64,000 nucleotides of DNA, from assembly GCF_008039875.1 (NCBI RefSeq), contig NZ_VRUU01000009.1, positions 32,841 through 96,840 of the forward strand, in the 5' to 3' direction. The notes under the pieces are model-generated. The model worked only from the letters and a program-made list of their open reading frames with translations. It ran no database searches and was not told the origin of the DNA. Position numbers and translations under genes: made by a program. Positions within the stretch are counted from its first letter, which is position 1. Each line of letters begins with the position of its first letter. Below, one piece after another: positions 26,718 through 35,474 of this stretch. This DNA comes from Methylobacterium sp. WL119 (GTDB lineage Bacteria; Pseudomonadota; Alphaproteobacteria; Rhizobiales; Beijerinckiaceae).

Positions 26718-28931
26718 TCAGAACGCCGTCGTGAAGGCGACCTCGAACGAGCGCGGTCGCCCGAGGAGCCAGTTTGTGCCGACCCCGTCCACCGCGTTTC
26801 CGCTGATCGCGTAGACCTTGTCGAACAGGTTGAAGACGCGGAAGGACAGGCGCGAGGCCGGCGTGACCTGATGGTCGAGGCCGAGGTTGACCAGCCCGTA
26901 GGCCGGGCGTCGCGCGGTGTTGCCGAAATCGCTGAACACCTCGCCGACGTACTGGAACCCGACCCGTGCTTCCCAGGTCGGCGCGAAGGCGTAATTGAGC
27001 CAGAGGTTGGCGACCCGCTCGGGCACGTCGATCGGCCGGTTGCCGGCGTACGAAATCGTCGCGCCGTTCACGGCCTGGTCGAAGGAATCGTACTGCGCGT
27101 GCAGCAGGGCGAGGTTCGCGTCGACCCGCCAGAGCGGCGTGACCTGCAGCGAGAGCGCCGCCTCGACCCCGTAGGAGGATTGCCGGCCGACCTGCGTCGA
27201 GACGTTCGGCTGGCCCGGCACCGCCGAGATCAGGTTGTCCTTGACGATGCGGTAGCCGGCGAGCGTCCACTCGCCTCGGCCGTCCCAGAACACGCCCTTT
27301 GCGCCGAGCTCGACCTGCTCGCCGGTGGAGAGCTTGAAGCCGGCCAGCGATTGCGACAGCGTGATCAGGCTGTTCACCGGGTCCGTGGCGGTGGCAACCT
27401 GCGCATAGAGCGCGGTGTCCGGCGTCGGGTTGAACACCAGCCCGAAGCGGTAGCCGAGGCCCTGGAAGGACTTCTCGAACTGCCCGTTGCTCATCAGGTT
27501 CTCGCGCTGCAGGGTCGAGGCATCGAACCGGACGCCGGACAGGAACGAGAGCTGGTCGGTGAGGATCAGCCGATCCTCGGCGAAGACTGAGGCCTGGTCG
27601 GTGCTCGTCGCGTAGGCCGGGCTGGCGCGGCCGTTCAGCGGGAACGAGCCCGGGTCGTAATCCGTCAGCGGGACGCTGGTGACGAGGCCCGATCCGACGG
27701 TCGAGAAGTTGTTGGTGTGCCGAAAGTCGATGTGGTTCACGTCGAAGCCGGCCAGGAACTCGTTGCGGAAGCCGAACAGCGTGCCCTTGAACGCGGCGTC
27801 GAACCGGTTCCCGAGCTGTTCCTGCTGGTGGTAGATTTCGGTGTAGTCGCTCCGGTCGACCAATCGCGTCGATCGGTTGAAGCGGTAGGTCTCGACGTCG
27901 AGCCAGTGGCGCCTGCTCTGCAGCCGGTAGGCGGTGTTGCGCACCGTGATGTCGGCGGTGGGCGTCCACTCCGTCTTGAGCTGGGTCCAGTTGTCCGCCC
28001 AGGTGATCTTGGCGTCGCGGACGTTGTAGTTCTTGAACCGGATGAAATCCGGGATGCGCCCGTCGACCAGCGGCGTGCCCCAGTAGCGCGCCGGCTCCTG
28101 ATAGCCGAGGTCGTGGCTCAGGGTGAAGGCGAGGTCTGGCGTGGCCTGGAGCAGGATCGCGCCCGAGACCGCGAGGTTGCGGAAGTCGCCGTCCGGGCTG
28201 ATCCAGCCGCCGGCGCGGTTGCCGCTGACGTTGAGGCGATAGGCCACCGCGTCGCCGATCGGGCCGCCGGAATCGAGGGCGAGCCGCGCGATCCCGTCCG
28301 ATCCGAAGCCGGCCCGCACCAGGTTGATGGACGTGAAGGTCGGCTTCTTCGTCACCACGTTGATGACGCCGCCGATCGCCCCGTCGCCGTAGAGCACGGA
28401 GGCCGGCCCGCGCAGCACCTCGATGCGCTCGACGTTCCAGGTGTCGAACGGGAAGGTCACCGTGTTGGCGCCGACGAACAGCCGCGTGCCGTCGTAGAGC
28501 TGCTGGATCGAGTTCGGCCCCGAGAACCCGCGGCTGGTGAAGGCGCCGTTGCCGTTGCCCGGCGAGGCGATGGTGGTGATGCCGGTGGCGTTCTGCGTTA
28601 CGGCGTCCGCGATCGTGTCCTGGCCGCGCAGCCGCGCGGTCTCGCCGGAGATGACGTCGACGCTGCCGGGGGTCTCCAGCGGCGTGAGGCCGAGGCGGCT
28701 CGCGCCGCGGTCGGGCGTGCGCAGGTTGAGGCCGACCGGCGCGGCGCGGCTCAAGCCGACGCCGTCGCCCGCGACCGTGAGGGTGTCGAGCACGACGCTC
28801 GCCGATTCGCCGGCGACCGGCTGGGCGCCGGCATCTCGCGGCGGAGCGAGGATGACGAGCGCCGTGCCGGCGAGGAGCGGGCAGCGCATCGCGCGCCCGA
28901 GGGAACGAGCGGTTTGCAGAAGAACGAGCAT
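26718..28931 (-). CDS. TonB-dependent outer-membrane receptor, cobalamin-riboswitch controlled
   Basis: A 737-residue precursor with a signal peptide ending near GAQ, a TonB-box-like DTLTV soon after, a plug domain (about residues 60-175, with VLRGPASVLYGDGAIGGVINVVTKKP) and a beta-barrel ending in F. By sequence it looks like the siderophore-receptor branch, but a complete cobalamin riboswitch lies about 300 nt upstream on the same strand. That points to a corrinoid or cobalt-chelate ligand rather than iron. An alternative start at 28889 would shorten the signal peptide. It is followed directly by the coupled PepSY gene. Confidence 0.9.
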   Translation of the reverse strand: MLVLLQTARSLGRAMRCPLLAGTALVILAPPRDAGAQPVAGESASVVLDTLTVAGDGVGLSRAAPVGLNLRTPDRGASRLGLTPLETPGSVDVISGETARLRGQDTIADAVTQNATGITTIASPGNGNGAFTSRGFSGPNSIQQLYDGTRLFVGANTVTFPFDTWNVERIEVLRGPASVLYGDGAIGGVINVVTKKPTFTSINLVRAGFGSDGIARLALDSGGPIGDAVAYRLNVSGNRAGGWISPDGDFRNLAVSGAILLQATPDLAFTLSHDLGYQEPARYWGTPLVDGRIPDFIRFKNYNVRDAKITWADNWTQLKTEWTPTADITVRNTAYRLQSRRHWLDVETYRFNRSTRLVDRSDYTEIYHQQEQLGNRFDAAFKGTLFGFRNEFLAGFDVNHIDFRHTNNFSTVGSGLVTSVPLTDYDPGSFPLNGRASPAYATSTDQASVFAEDRLILTDQLSFLSGVRFDASTLQRENLMSNGQFEKSFQGLGYRFGLVFNPTPDTALYAQVATATDPVNSLITLSQSLAGFKLSTGEQVELGAKGVFWDGRGEWTLAGYRIVKDNLISAVPGQPNVSTQVGRQSSYGVEAALSLQVTPLWRVDANLALLHAQYDSFDQAVNGATISYAGNRPIDVPERVANLWLNYAFAPTWEARVGFQYVGEVFSDFGNTARRPAYGLVNLGLDHQVTPASRLSFRVFNLFDKVYAISGNAVDGVGTNWLLGRPRSFEVAFTTAF

Positions 28932-28993
28932 GGATCGGATTCGGCTCTATCGGCGCGACGCGACGGCCTGCCCGACCCTCGATCTACATCGAA

Positions 28994-29008
28994 TGTAACA
29001 ATGTTACA
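28994..29008. promoter_or_regulatory. perfect inverted repeat, operator-like
   Basis: TGTAAC-N3-GTTACA, a perfect 15-bp dyad in an AT-rich patch 63 nt upstream of the receptor start and downstream of the riboswitch. The form is that of a dimeric repressor site. The protein that would bind it is not evident. Confidence 0.5.
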
Positions 29009-29235
29009 ATTAGGCGATCGGCCGAACGCGGCTCGGCCGCCGGCGCACGGATGCCGGGCGGCTTCCTGTGCGTCGTTCGGCGCGGGTCTCGCGGTGGGCA
29101 AGGGCATGGAAGGGACCTGCGGACGCGTGTGGTGGCACGTCACCGCGAACGAGGCCGCCCCGCATGCGCCGCGCGGGCCCATGCGTCTCGACACCCGTCG
29201 AGGCACCCCGCCCGACGCGTTTCGCGTGTGACCAC

Positions 29236-29420
29236 GACTGACGGCAGGTCTCCTGGCTCGCGGGTCGCTGCCCCTCATCGTCTTCCCAGGCGCCGTGACC
29301 CAGTGACGTGTTGATGGAGGCTCGCCGCTTACAGTTGCGGGGGCAGCCGCGGCATCGGAAAGGCTCCTCGGAGCCTCGTCCTCACCGCGTTCCCTTTTGA
29401 TCCCCGAGGGGAACCGTCCT
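29236..29420 (-). ncRNA. cobalamin riboswitch (AdoCbl-type leader)
   Basis: Read on the minus strand, the region carries the conserved elements in order: GGTTCCCC then AAAAGGGAACGCGGTG, GATGCCGCGGCTGCCCCCGC, ACTGTAAGCGG, CACTGG, CTGGGAAG and the 3' B12 box GCCAGGAGACCTGCC. This is the full consensus of the cobalamin riboswitch. Its 3' end is about 300 nt before the TonB receptor start. In known cases binding of adenosylcobalamin lowers expression of uptake genes by termination or by blocking the ribosome site. The long spacer leaves the expression platform unclear. Confidence 0.95.
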
Positions 29421-29517
29421 CGCCAAGTGGCTTCCGCGGTCCCGAAGAGTCAACGGCCGGAATCACGCTCCTGTGAAGTGTGACCCGGCGGCGACAGCGA
29501 CGGCGCGCACGGTGGCG

Positions 29518-30789
29518 TTAGGTCGAGACATGCGATCCGTCCTGCGCCGACGCCTCGACGACGACGCTCGGCGGCAAGGTTCCTCCGGCGCCGCCGAGGA
29601 CGGAGCCGAGGTCGCCCGGCAGGGCGGTCTCCGCGGTCAGCTCAGCCGGCTCGCCGCCGGCCGCGTGCTCGTCCGCCACCAGGGCGACCGCGCCCGGTGC
29701 GATCAGGCCGAGGCTCGCCGCGTGCCGGGCGATGGCGGTGCTGTCGGCGGCGATGACGAGGTGGCTCCCGGCGGCCGCGACGACCTGCGCCAGCGCCTCG
29801 ATCTCGCGGATGCGGTCGGCGTCCCGCGACACGTTGCGGATGTAGACCGCCTTCACCCGGCCCGGATGGTCGGCGACGATCCGGCCGTAGACCTCCGGAT
29901 CGTGCTGCCCGCTGTCGCCGATCAGCACGAAGGGCAGGTCGCGATACAGCGACAGCATGTGGACGATCAGGGCGCGCTTGTGATCCTCCGCCCGGCGGGG
30001 GAGGGGGTGTTTCCACGACAGGCCCCATTCGCGCAGGAACAGGATCGGGCCCACCGGGATGCCGTGGATCGTGAAGAACTCCGACAGCATCTCGTACAGG
30101 CCCCACGGCGCGCGCGAGACGTAGAGCATCGGATTGGCCTCGATGCCGTCCGGGCCGACGTAGAGGGCCCGGTAGAGCGCGGCGACGCCGGGGAAGGCGA
30201 CGCGGTTCTCGGCATCCTCCACGAACAGCCGCCACAGCATCTTGGCCTTGTTGGCGACGCCCGTGCGCATCACCGTGTCGTCAATATCGCTGACCACGAC
30301 GCAGCCGGTGGCGCCCGGCGGCACGAACACCTGCCCCCGCGCCCGCACCGGCGGCTCCGCCTCGAGCGTGAGGTCGACGTCGTGCCAGCCATGGTCGCCC
30401 GCGGGCAACGCCTCCGGGCTGAGATGGACGCGGAAGTAGCCGTCGCGGTCGGTCTCAACCCGCGCCTGCGCGCCGCCGAAGCGGGCGGTGACGGCGGCGT
30501 CCTTCAGCGCCCGCCGCGCGATCCGCCGGGCGATGTCCCGCAGCTGCGCGCGCAGGCTCTCGTCGCCCGGTGCCGTATCGGGGTGGGATTGGCGGAAGAT
30601 GCGGCCGATCAGGAAGATCTCGTCGGCGGAGCCGTAGCCGCGATAGGGCTCGATGACGATGCCGCCGCGCCCCTGCGCCCGGCGGACCGGGCGGGCGACG
30701 AGCTTCAGCGCCCGGACCGCGCCCTTCCTCCAACGCCGCAAACGCACTCCCATCGCCGATCGCCCGCTTCCGTCGCCTGAGCCGGTCAA
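29518..30789 (-). CDS. App1-type phosphatidate phosphatase domain protein
   Basis: A 423-residue protein with the App1_cat (DUF2183) domain. ARGQVFVPP precedes the HAD-like catalytic motif SDIDDTVMRTGV, in which the two aspartates are the nucleophile and acid/base; SRAPWGLYEMLSEF, GDSGQHDPEVY and the later VYIRNVS segment complete the family pattern. The yeast App1 homologue dephosphorylates phosphatidate. No signal peptide or membrane helix is seen. A second Met 12 codons downstream (30753) may be the true start because it begins the basic MGVRLRRWRKG stretch. Lies upstream of the riboswitch region and downstream of xerD on the same strand. Confidence 0.88.
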   Translation of the reverse strand: MTGSGDGSGRSAMGVRLRRWRKGAVRALKLVARPVRRAQGRGGIVIEPYRGYGSADEIFLIGRIFRQSHPDTAPGDESLRAQLRDIARRIARRALKDAAVTARFGGAQARVETDRDGYFRVHLSPEALPAGDHGWHDVDLTLEAEPPVRARGQVFVPPGATGCVVVSDIDDTVMRTGVANKAKMLWRLFVEDAENRVAFPGVAALYRALYVGPDGIEANPMLYVSRAPWGLYEMLSEFFTIHGIPVGPILFLREWGLSWKHPLPRRAEDHKRALIVHMLSLYRDLPFVLIGDSGQHDPEVYGRIVADHPGRVKAVYIRNVSRDADRIREIEALAQVVAAAGSHLVIAADSTAIARHAASLGLIAPGAVALVADEHAAGGEPAELTAETALPGDLGSVLGGAGGTLPPSVVVEASAQDGSHVST

Positions 30790-30814
30790 CGCCGCAAGCG
30801 GCGGATCGGAGCCC

Positions 30815-31801
30815 TCACGGCTGCACCTCCGGTGCGCCGTCGGGGCCGGAGGGCTCGTCCATCAGCGGATGCAGGTCGCGGACCATGCTCTTCAGGCGGT
30901 CGTCGAGGACGTGCGTGTAGATCTGCGTCGTCGAGATGTCGGCGTGGCCGAGCAGCTCCTGCACGATCCGCAGGTCGGCGCCGTTGTGCAGCAGGTGACT
31001 GGCGAAGGCGTGGCGCAGCACGTGCGGGCTGACCTTGTCGGCGCGCAGGCCCGCGGCCTCCGCCGCCGCCTTTAGGTCGCGGGCGAAGGCCTGCCGGGTG
31101 AGATGGCCGCTCTCGCTGTCGGCGGGAAACAGCCACGGCGCATCGCTCGGCGAGGCGGCGAGGTGCCGGCGCATCGCGTCGCGCGCCAGCTCGGTGAGCG
31201 GCACGAGCCGTTCGCGCCCACCCTTTCCCCGCACCACGAGGTAGCGCTCGCGGGTCGAGGCGGCCGAGCGCGGAAGCGCGATCAGCTCGGAGACGCGCAG
31301 GCCCGTGGCGTAGAGCAGCTCGAGCAGGCACAGCATCCGCTGCGCCCGCCGCGCCTGGCCCGGCGCCTCGGCCTCGACCGCCGCATCGATCTGTGCGCGC
31401 GCCGTCGCGAGCAGCCGGTCGACTTCGGCGACCGACAGCACCTTCGGCAGCGCGCGGCCGCGGCGCGGGCCGGTGAGCGGCGCGCTCGGATTGGATTCGG
31501 CCAGCCCTTCTGCGTAGAGGAACTTGTGGAAGCCGCGGATGCAGGAGAGCCGCCGGGCGGCGGAGGCCGGCTTCAGGCCACGCGGCTCGAGGGAGGCGAC
31601 GTAGGCGCGGAGGTCCGCCGCCTCGATCTCGGCGAGGTCGAGGCCCTCGTCGGCGAGGTGACCGAAGTAGTCGTCGAGATCGCGCCGGTAGGCTTCGAGT
31701 GTGTTCTTCGCCGCTCCGCGCTCGGCGGCCAGCATGTCGAGGTAGGCCGCGATCTCGGGCGGCGTCCGCCGCTCGGCCTCGGGCGGACGCTCCTCCCTCA
31801 C
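30815..31801 (-). CDS. xerD: site-specific tyrosine recombinase XerD
   Basis: A 328-residue tyrosine recombinase with an N-terminal SAM-like core-binding domain and a C-terminal catalytic domain: Arg in ATGLRVSEL, HVLRHAFASHLL (H-x-x-R), GHADISTTQIYTH with the conserved His and the nucleophilic Tyr. XerD with XerC resolves chromosome dimers at dif. Start is GTG at 31801, overlapping the stop of the preceding 50-aa gene (GTGA). The position next to aroK-aroB is conserved in many Hyphomicrobiales, which favours housekeeping XerD over a mobile integrase. No dif-like site was searched for in detail. Confidence 0.93.
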   Translation of the reverse strand: MREERPPEAERRTPPEIAAYLDMLAAERGAAKNTLEAYRRDLDDYFGHLADEGLDLAEIEAADLRAYVASLEPRGLKPASAARRLSCIRGFHKFLYAEGLAESNPSAPLTGPRRGRALPKVLSVAEVDRLLATARAQIDAAVEAEAPGQARRAQRMLCLLELLYATGLRVSELIALPRSAASTRERYLVVRGKGGRERLVPLTELARDAMRRHLAASPSDAPWLFPADSESGHLTRQAFARDLKAAAEAAGLRADKVSPHVLRHAFASHLLHNGADLRIVQELLGHADISTTQIYTHVLDDRLKSMVRDLHPLMDEPSGPDGAPEVQP

Positions 31802-31950
31802 CGGCCGCCCGGCTGGAGCTTCGAGGCGGGGATGGTCACGCTCATTTCCCGCGGCGTCGGCGTCACGAAGGTCGCGAGCGCGAACATGCCGGCGAAGACG
31901 AGGCCGGCCAGGATCGCGAGGGTGGCGAAGAAACGGAATAGGGTCGGCAC
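31798..31950 (-). CDS. small single-span membrane protein upstream of xerD
   Basis: A 50-residue protein starting at a GTG (31950) with GAGGT 10 nt upstream. One membrane helix (FFATLAILAGLVFAGMFALATFV) is followed by a short conserved-looking tail PTPREMSVTIPASKLQP. Similar small proteins occur at this position before xerD in relatives, as far as I recall. Coupled to xerD by a four-base overlap. Function unknown. Confidence 0.72.
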   Translation of the reverse strand: MPTLFRFFATLAILAGLVFAGMFALATFVTPTPREMSVTIPASKLQPGGR

Positions 31951-32288
31951 AGCGGTCGAACCTCGGGGCACGCGGACGCGATGGAGCAGGGCGCAGCGGG
32001 GACTTAAGTTTTGCGCCGCGGCGACCCGGGTTGCACCATGCCGCCGCCGCGCTGGCAAGGCCCGGAAGGCCACATCCTGCGCCCGTCTCGCCGCGACGAT
32101 GGGCCGGCGCATCGGGCCGGCTCCACGCCGTCTCCGGGCCCTTTCCGAGATTTCAGGGGGCGGCGGCCGCGGGCCCGACCGCATGGGTGATAACCCCGCA
32201 GACTTGGTATAAGACCCGGGACACCGCCGCACCCGCTCCCAGCCCCGTCGCCGACCCGCCCTTTGCCGTCCATGCCGAGCCCCGCCCG
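31951..32288. other. divergent intergenic region between xerD unit and aroK
   Basis: About 340 bases with no supported gene. It must hold the promoters for the 50-aa/xerD unit and for aroK-aroB. TATAAG at 32208-32213 is a possible -10 box for aroK, but no good -35 partner is at the right distance. No palindromic operator was seen. Confidence 0.4.
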
Positions 32289-32894
32289 ATGACCACGCCC
32301 GAGCCGATGGGCGATCCGATCGAAGCGCGCCTGCGCCGGGCCCTCGGCTCGCGCTCGATCGTGCTCGTGGGCCTGATGGGAGCGGGCAAGAGCACCGTCG
32401 GCCGCCGCCTCGCGAGCCGGCTCGGCCTGATTTTCAAGGACGCCGACATCGAGATCGAGGCGGCCGCCGGCCTGACCATCCCCGACATCTTCGCGATCTA
32501 CGGCGAGCCGAGCTTTCGCGACGGCGAGGAGCGCGTGATCTCGCGCCTGCTGCGGGCGGGGCCTCTGGTCCTGGCCACCGGCGGCGGCGCGTTCATGCGC
32601 GAGTCGACCCGCGCGCGGATCGCGGAATCGGGCGTGTCGGTCTGGCTCAAGGCCGAGCTCGACGTGCTGATGCGGCGGGTGCGCAAGCGCGGCAACCGCC
32701 CGCTGCTCCAGACCGAGGATCCCGAGCGGACCATGCGCGACCTGATGGACCTGCGCCATCCGGTCTATGCCGCCTCCGACGTGACCGCGCTGTCCCGCGA
32801 CGTCGCCCACGACCGCGTCGTGCAGGACGTGCTCGAAGCCCTCGACGCCTACCTCAACCCGCCGGACGAGAGCCGCGCGGTCGCCGCGCAGTGA
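32289..32894 (+). CDS. aroK: shikimate kinase
   Basis: A 201-residue enzyme that phosphorylates shikimate with ATP in the aromatic amino acid pathway. It has Walker A GLMGAGKST, the DADIEIE magnesium/shikimate site, PSFRDGEE with the shikimate-binding Arg, LATGGGAF, and the lid RNRPLL-type KRGNRPLL. A basic N-terminal extension of about 25 residues precedes the kinase core, as in other alphaproteobacteria. The ATG at 32289 is the first in-frame start before the conserved core apart from one seven codons later. aroB follows after seven bases, so the two form one operon. Confidence 0.95.
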   Translation: MTTPEPMGDPIEARLRRALGSRSIVLVGLMGAGKSTVGRRLASRLGLIFKDADIEIEAAAGLTIPDIFAIYGEPSFRDGEERVISRLLRAGPLVLATGGGAFMRESTRARIAESGVSVWLKAELDVLMRRVRKRGNRPLLQTEDPERTMRDLMDLRHPVYAASDVTALSRDVAHDRVVQDVLEALDAYLNPPDESRAVAAQ

Positions 32895-32901
32895 AGCTGT
32901 C

Positions 32902-34020
32902 ATGACCGAGCCCCTCGCCGTCCACGTCCCCCTCGACCGGGGCCGCGACTACGACATCCTGATCGGGCGCGGCCTCATCGCCGGCGCCGGCGCGCGCGTG
33001 GCGGCGCTGGGCGGCAAGGCGGCGGTGATCGTCAGCGACGAGACCGTGGCTTCGCTTTACGGCGACGCCCTGCGGAGGAGCCTGGAGGAAGCGGGCCTGC
33101 GCTCCGCACTCGTCGCGGTGGCGCCGGGCGAGGCCTCGAAATCCTACGCGACCTACGCGTCGGTCTGCGACGGCCTGCTCGCCCACAAGGTCGAGCGCGG
33201 CGACCTCGTGGTCGCCCTCGGCGGCGGCGTCGTCGGCGATCTCGCGGGCTTCGCCGCGGCGACCCTGCGGCGCGGCGTGCGCTTCGTGCAGGTGCCGACG
33301 AGCCTGCTCGCCCAGGTCGATTCCTCGGTCGGCGGCAAGACCGGGATCAATTCGCCGCTCGGCAAGAACCTGATCGGCGCCTTCCACCAGCCCCGCCTCG
33401 TGCTCGCCGACACCGCGACCCTCGACACACTCTCGGAGCGCGAGATGCGGGCGGGCTACGCCGAGGTCGCCAAGTACGGGCTGATCGGCGATGCCGGCTT
33501 CTTCGACTGGTGCGAGGCCCATTGGCGCGGGATCTTCTCCGGCGGGCCGGAGCGCGACGAGGCGGTGGCGATCTGCTGCTGCGCCAAGGCCGGCGTCGTC
33601 GTCCGCGACGAGCGCGAGGACGGCGAGCGCGCCCTCTTGAATCTCGGCCACACCTTCGGCCACGCGCTGGAACGCCTCACCGGCTACGAGTCGGCCCGCC
33701 TCGTCCACGGCGAGGGCGTCGCGATCGGGCTGGCGCTGGCGTTCCGCTTCTCGGCCCGTCTCGGCCTGTGCGCGGGCCAGGATGCGGGCCGCGTCGCCAA
33801 CCACCTCGCGCTCGCCGGCCTGCCGACCACCCTCCAGGCCGTGCCCGGCGGCTGCGGCGACGCCAACGCGCTGCTCGACGCGATGGCGCAGGACAAGAAG
33901 GTGAAGGATGGCGCGCTGACCTTCATCCTCGCCCGCGGCATCGGCCGGAGCTTCATCGCGCCGGGAATCGAGCGGGACGCGGTGCGCGCCTTCCTGCAGG
34001 ACGAGCTGCGGGCCGGCTGA
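32902..34020 (+). CDS. aroB: 3-dehydroquinate synthase
   Basis: A 372-residue NAD- and metal-dependent enzyme converting DAHP to 3-dehydroquinate. Diagnostic stretches are LVVALGGGVVGDLAGFAAAT, QVPTSLLAQVDSSVGGKTGIN, GYAEVAKYGLI, NLGHTFGHALE (metal-binding His) and HGEGVAIG. Length is normal for the family. It is the second gene of the aroK-aroB operon. A run of CCC at residues 224-226 (AICCCAKAG) is a local oddity; the position is usually less cysteine-rich but is not part of the active site. Confidence 0.96.
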   Translation: MTEPLAVHVPLDRGRDYDILIGRGLIAGAGARVAALGGKAAVIVSDETVASLYGDALRRSLEEAGLRSALVAVAPGEASKSYATYASVCDGLLAHKVERGDLVVALGGGVVGDLAGFAAATLRRGVRFVQVPTSLLAQVDSSVGGKTGINSPLGKNLIGAFHQPRLVLADTATLDTLSEREMRAGYAEVAKYGLIGDAGFFDWCEAHWRGIFSGGPERDEAVAICCCAKAGVVVRDEREDGERALLNLGHTFGHALERLTGYESARLVHGEGVAIGLALAFRFSARLGLCAGQDAGRVANHLALAGLPTTLQAVPGGCGDANALLDAMAQDKKVKDGALTFILARGIGRSFIAPGIERDAVRAFLQDELRAG

Positions 34021-34101
34021 GCCCGATCCGCATTAACCGCGGCGGAACCTCGCGGCCCTATCGTCGCCGCGCTGGCGCTCGGCCAGGATTCGGGTCGGAC
34101 C

Positions 34102-35361
34102 ATGGGCGCGTCGCAGGGTGTCAGCGCGTCGGAGCGCTTCGCGGCCAGCCTGCGGGAACGTCTCGCCGACGATGCCGGCCTGCTCCGCTTCGCGCGCCTG
34201 GCCGCCGCATTCCTGGTTCCGACGATCCTAGCGCTGGCCTACCTCGCCTTCGGCACCGGACCCGATCCGCGCCACAACTGGCTCGGCGACGTGATGGGCA
34301 GCGATCTTGCCCAGGTCTGGGTGGTCGGCCGGACGGCGCTGGGCGGACGCGCGACGGAGGCCTACGACCTGCCGGTGCACCTTCAGAACCTCGCTGCGGC
34401 CTTCGGGCCGGAATGCCGGTTCGCGTGGCATTACCCGCCGGTGTTCCTTCTGGCGGCGTCCCCCCTTGCGTTGCTGAGCCCGCAAGGGGCCTTCCTCGTC
34501 TGGATCACCCTCTCGCTCGCGATCTTCGCCGCTGCGCTCCACCGTGCGACCGGGCGGCGCGACGCGGTGCTGATCGGGCTCGCGCACCCGCTGGTGCTCT
34601 GCAATCTCGCGTACGGCCAGAACGGCCTCGTCACCGCTGGATTGCTGACGCTCGGAGCGATGCTGGTCGACCGGCGGCCCTGGCTCGCCGGTCTCTGCTT
34701 CGGGCTCGTCGCCTACAAGCCGCAACTCGCAGCGCTGGCGCCGTTCCTGCTGCTCATGACGGGCCGCCGACAGGCGCTCGCCGCCTGCCTCGCCACGGCG
34801 CTGGCCCTGTGCCTCGCCTCGGTCGTCCTGTTCGGGCTCGCGCCCTGGCAGGCCTTCGTCGCGAGCCTGTCGGAGACCAACCGGATCATCCTGCAGGAGG
34901 CCGGCGCCGGCCTCGATCTCAACGCCAGCGCCTTCGGCGCGGTCCGGCTGGCCGGCGGCTCGTTCGCAGCGGCCTGGACGCTGCAGATCGGCGCGAGCCT
35001 CGCGGCGCTCGCGGTCGCCTGGCGGGTCTGGGCCGGCAACGGCGACCTCGGCCTGCGCGCCGCGACGTTGCTCGCCGCGGCTCCGATGGTCTCGCCCTAC
35101 GTGCCGGTCTACGACCTCGTCCCTCTGGTTCCAGCGACGATCCTCCTCGCGATCGCCGCCCACCGCGCCGGCGGCCTGCACGACCGCGAGCGGGCCTTGA
35201 TGCTCGCCGCCCCCTTCGTCGCGCTGCTGCGCCCGGCGATGGCGGCGACGAGCCTCCCCTTCGGCTTCCTCCTCGGCCTCGCGACGCTCGCCTGCATCGC
35301 CGCGCGGGCGCTGCAGCGCCCCGTGCCGCGCCTGGGACCGGCGGTGCCGGCCAAATCCTGA
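34102..35361 (+). CDS. DUF2029 / GT87-type membrane protein
   Basis: A 419-residue polytopic membrane protein with about nine to eleven hydrophobic helices. An early acidic segment (NWLGDVMGSDLAQVWVVG) after the first helix and the HYPPVFLLAASPLALL stretch are typical of the DUF2029 family, which includes polyprenol-phosphate-mannose-dependent mannosyltransferases of actinobacteria. Members here are of unknown acceptor. It lies between aroB and hlyC-like genes in the same direction, 81 nt after aroB, in a block whose order is otherwise conserved, so it may be an insertion into that block. Confidence 0.8.
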   Translation: MGASQGVSASERFAASLRERLADDAGLLRFARLAAAFLVPTILALAYLAFGTGPDPRHNWLGDVMGSDLAQVWVVGRTALGGRATEAYDLPVHLQNLAAAFGPECRFAWHYPPVFLLAASPLALLSPQGAFLVWITLSLAIFAAALHRATGRRDAVLIGLAHPLVLCNLAYGQNGLVTAGLLTLGAMLVDRRPWLAGLCFGLVAYKPQLAALAPFLLLMTGRRQALAACLATALALCLASVVLFGLAPWQAFVASLSETNRIILQEAGAGLDLNASAFGAVRLAGGSFAAAWTLQIGASLAALAVAWRVWAGNGDLGLRAATLLAAAPMVSPYVPVYDLVPLVPATILLAIAAHRAGGLHDRERALMLAAPFVALLRPAMAATSLPFGFLLGLATLACIAARALQRPVPRLGPAVPAKS

Positions 35362-35474
35362 CCCTACGCGCCCGGCGATAGGGCAATCCGGCGCCGAATC
35401 CCCTATGAGGGATGTCGCCGTCGCGCCTCGATCCCGAGCCTGCCGCGACGGCATGAGCTCGAAAACCCGGCGCG

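Noticed and set aside
28932..29235. Possible small ORF in the riboswitch-receptor leader
   Set aside because: Arg/Pro-rich, no ribosome site and runs into the receptor gene in another frame.
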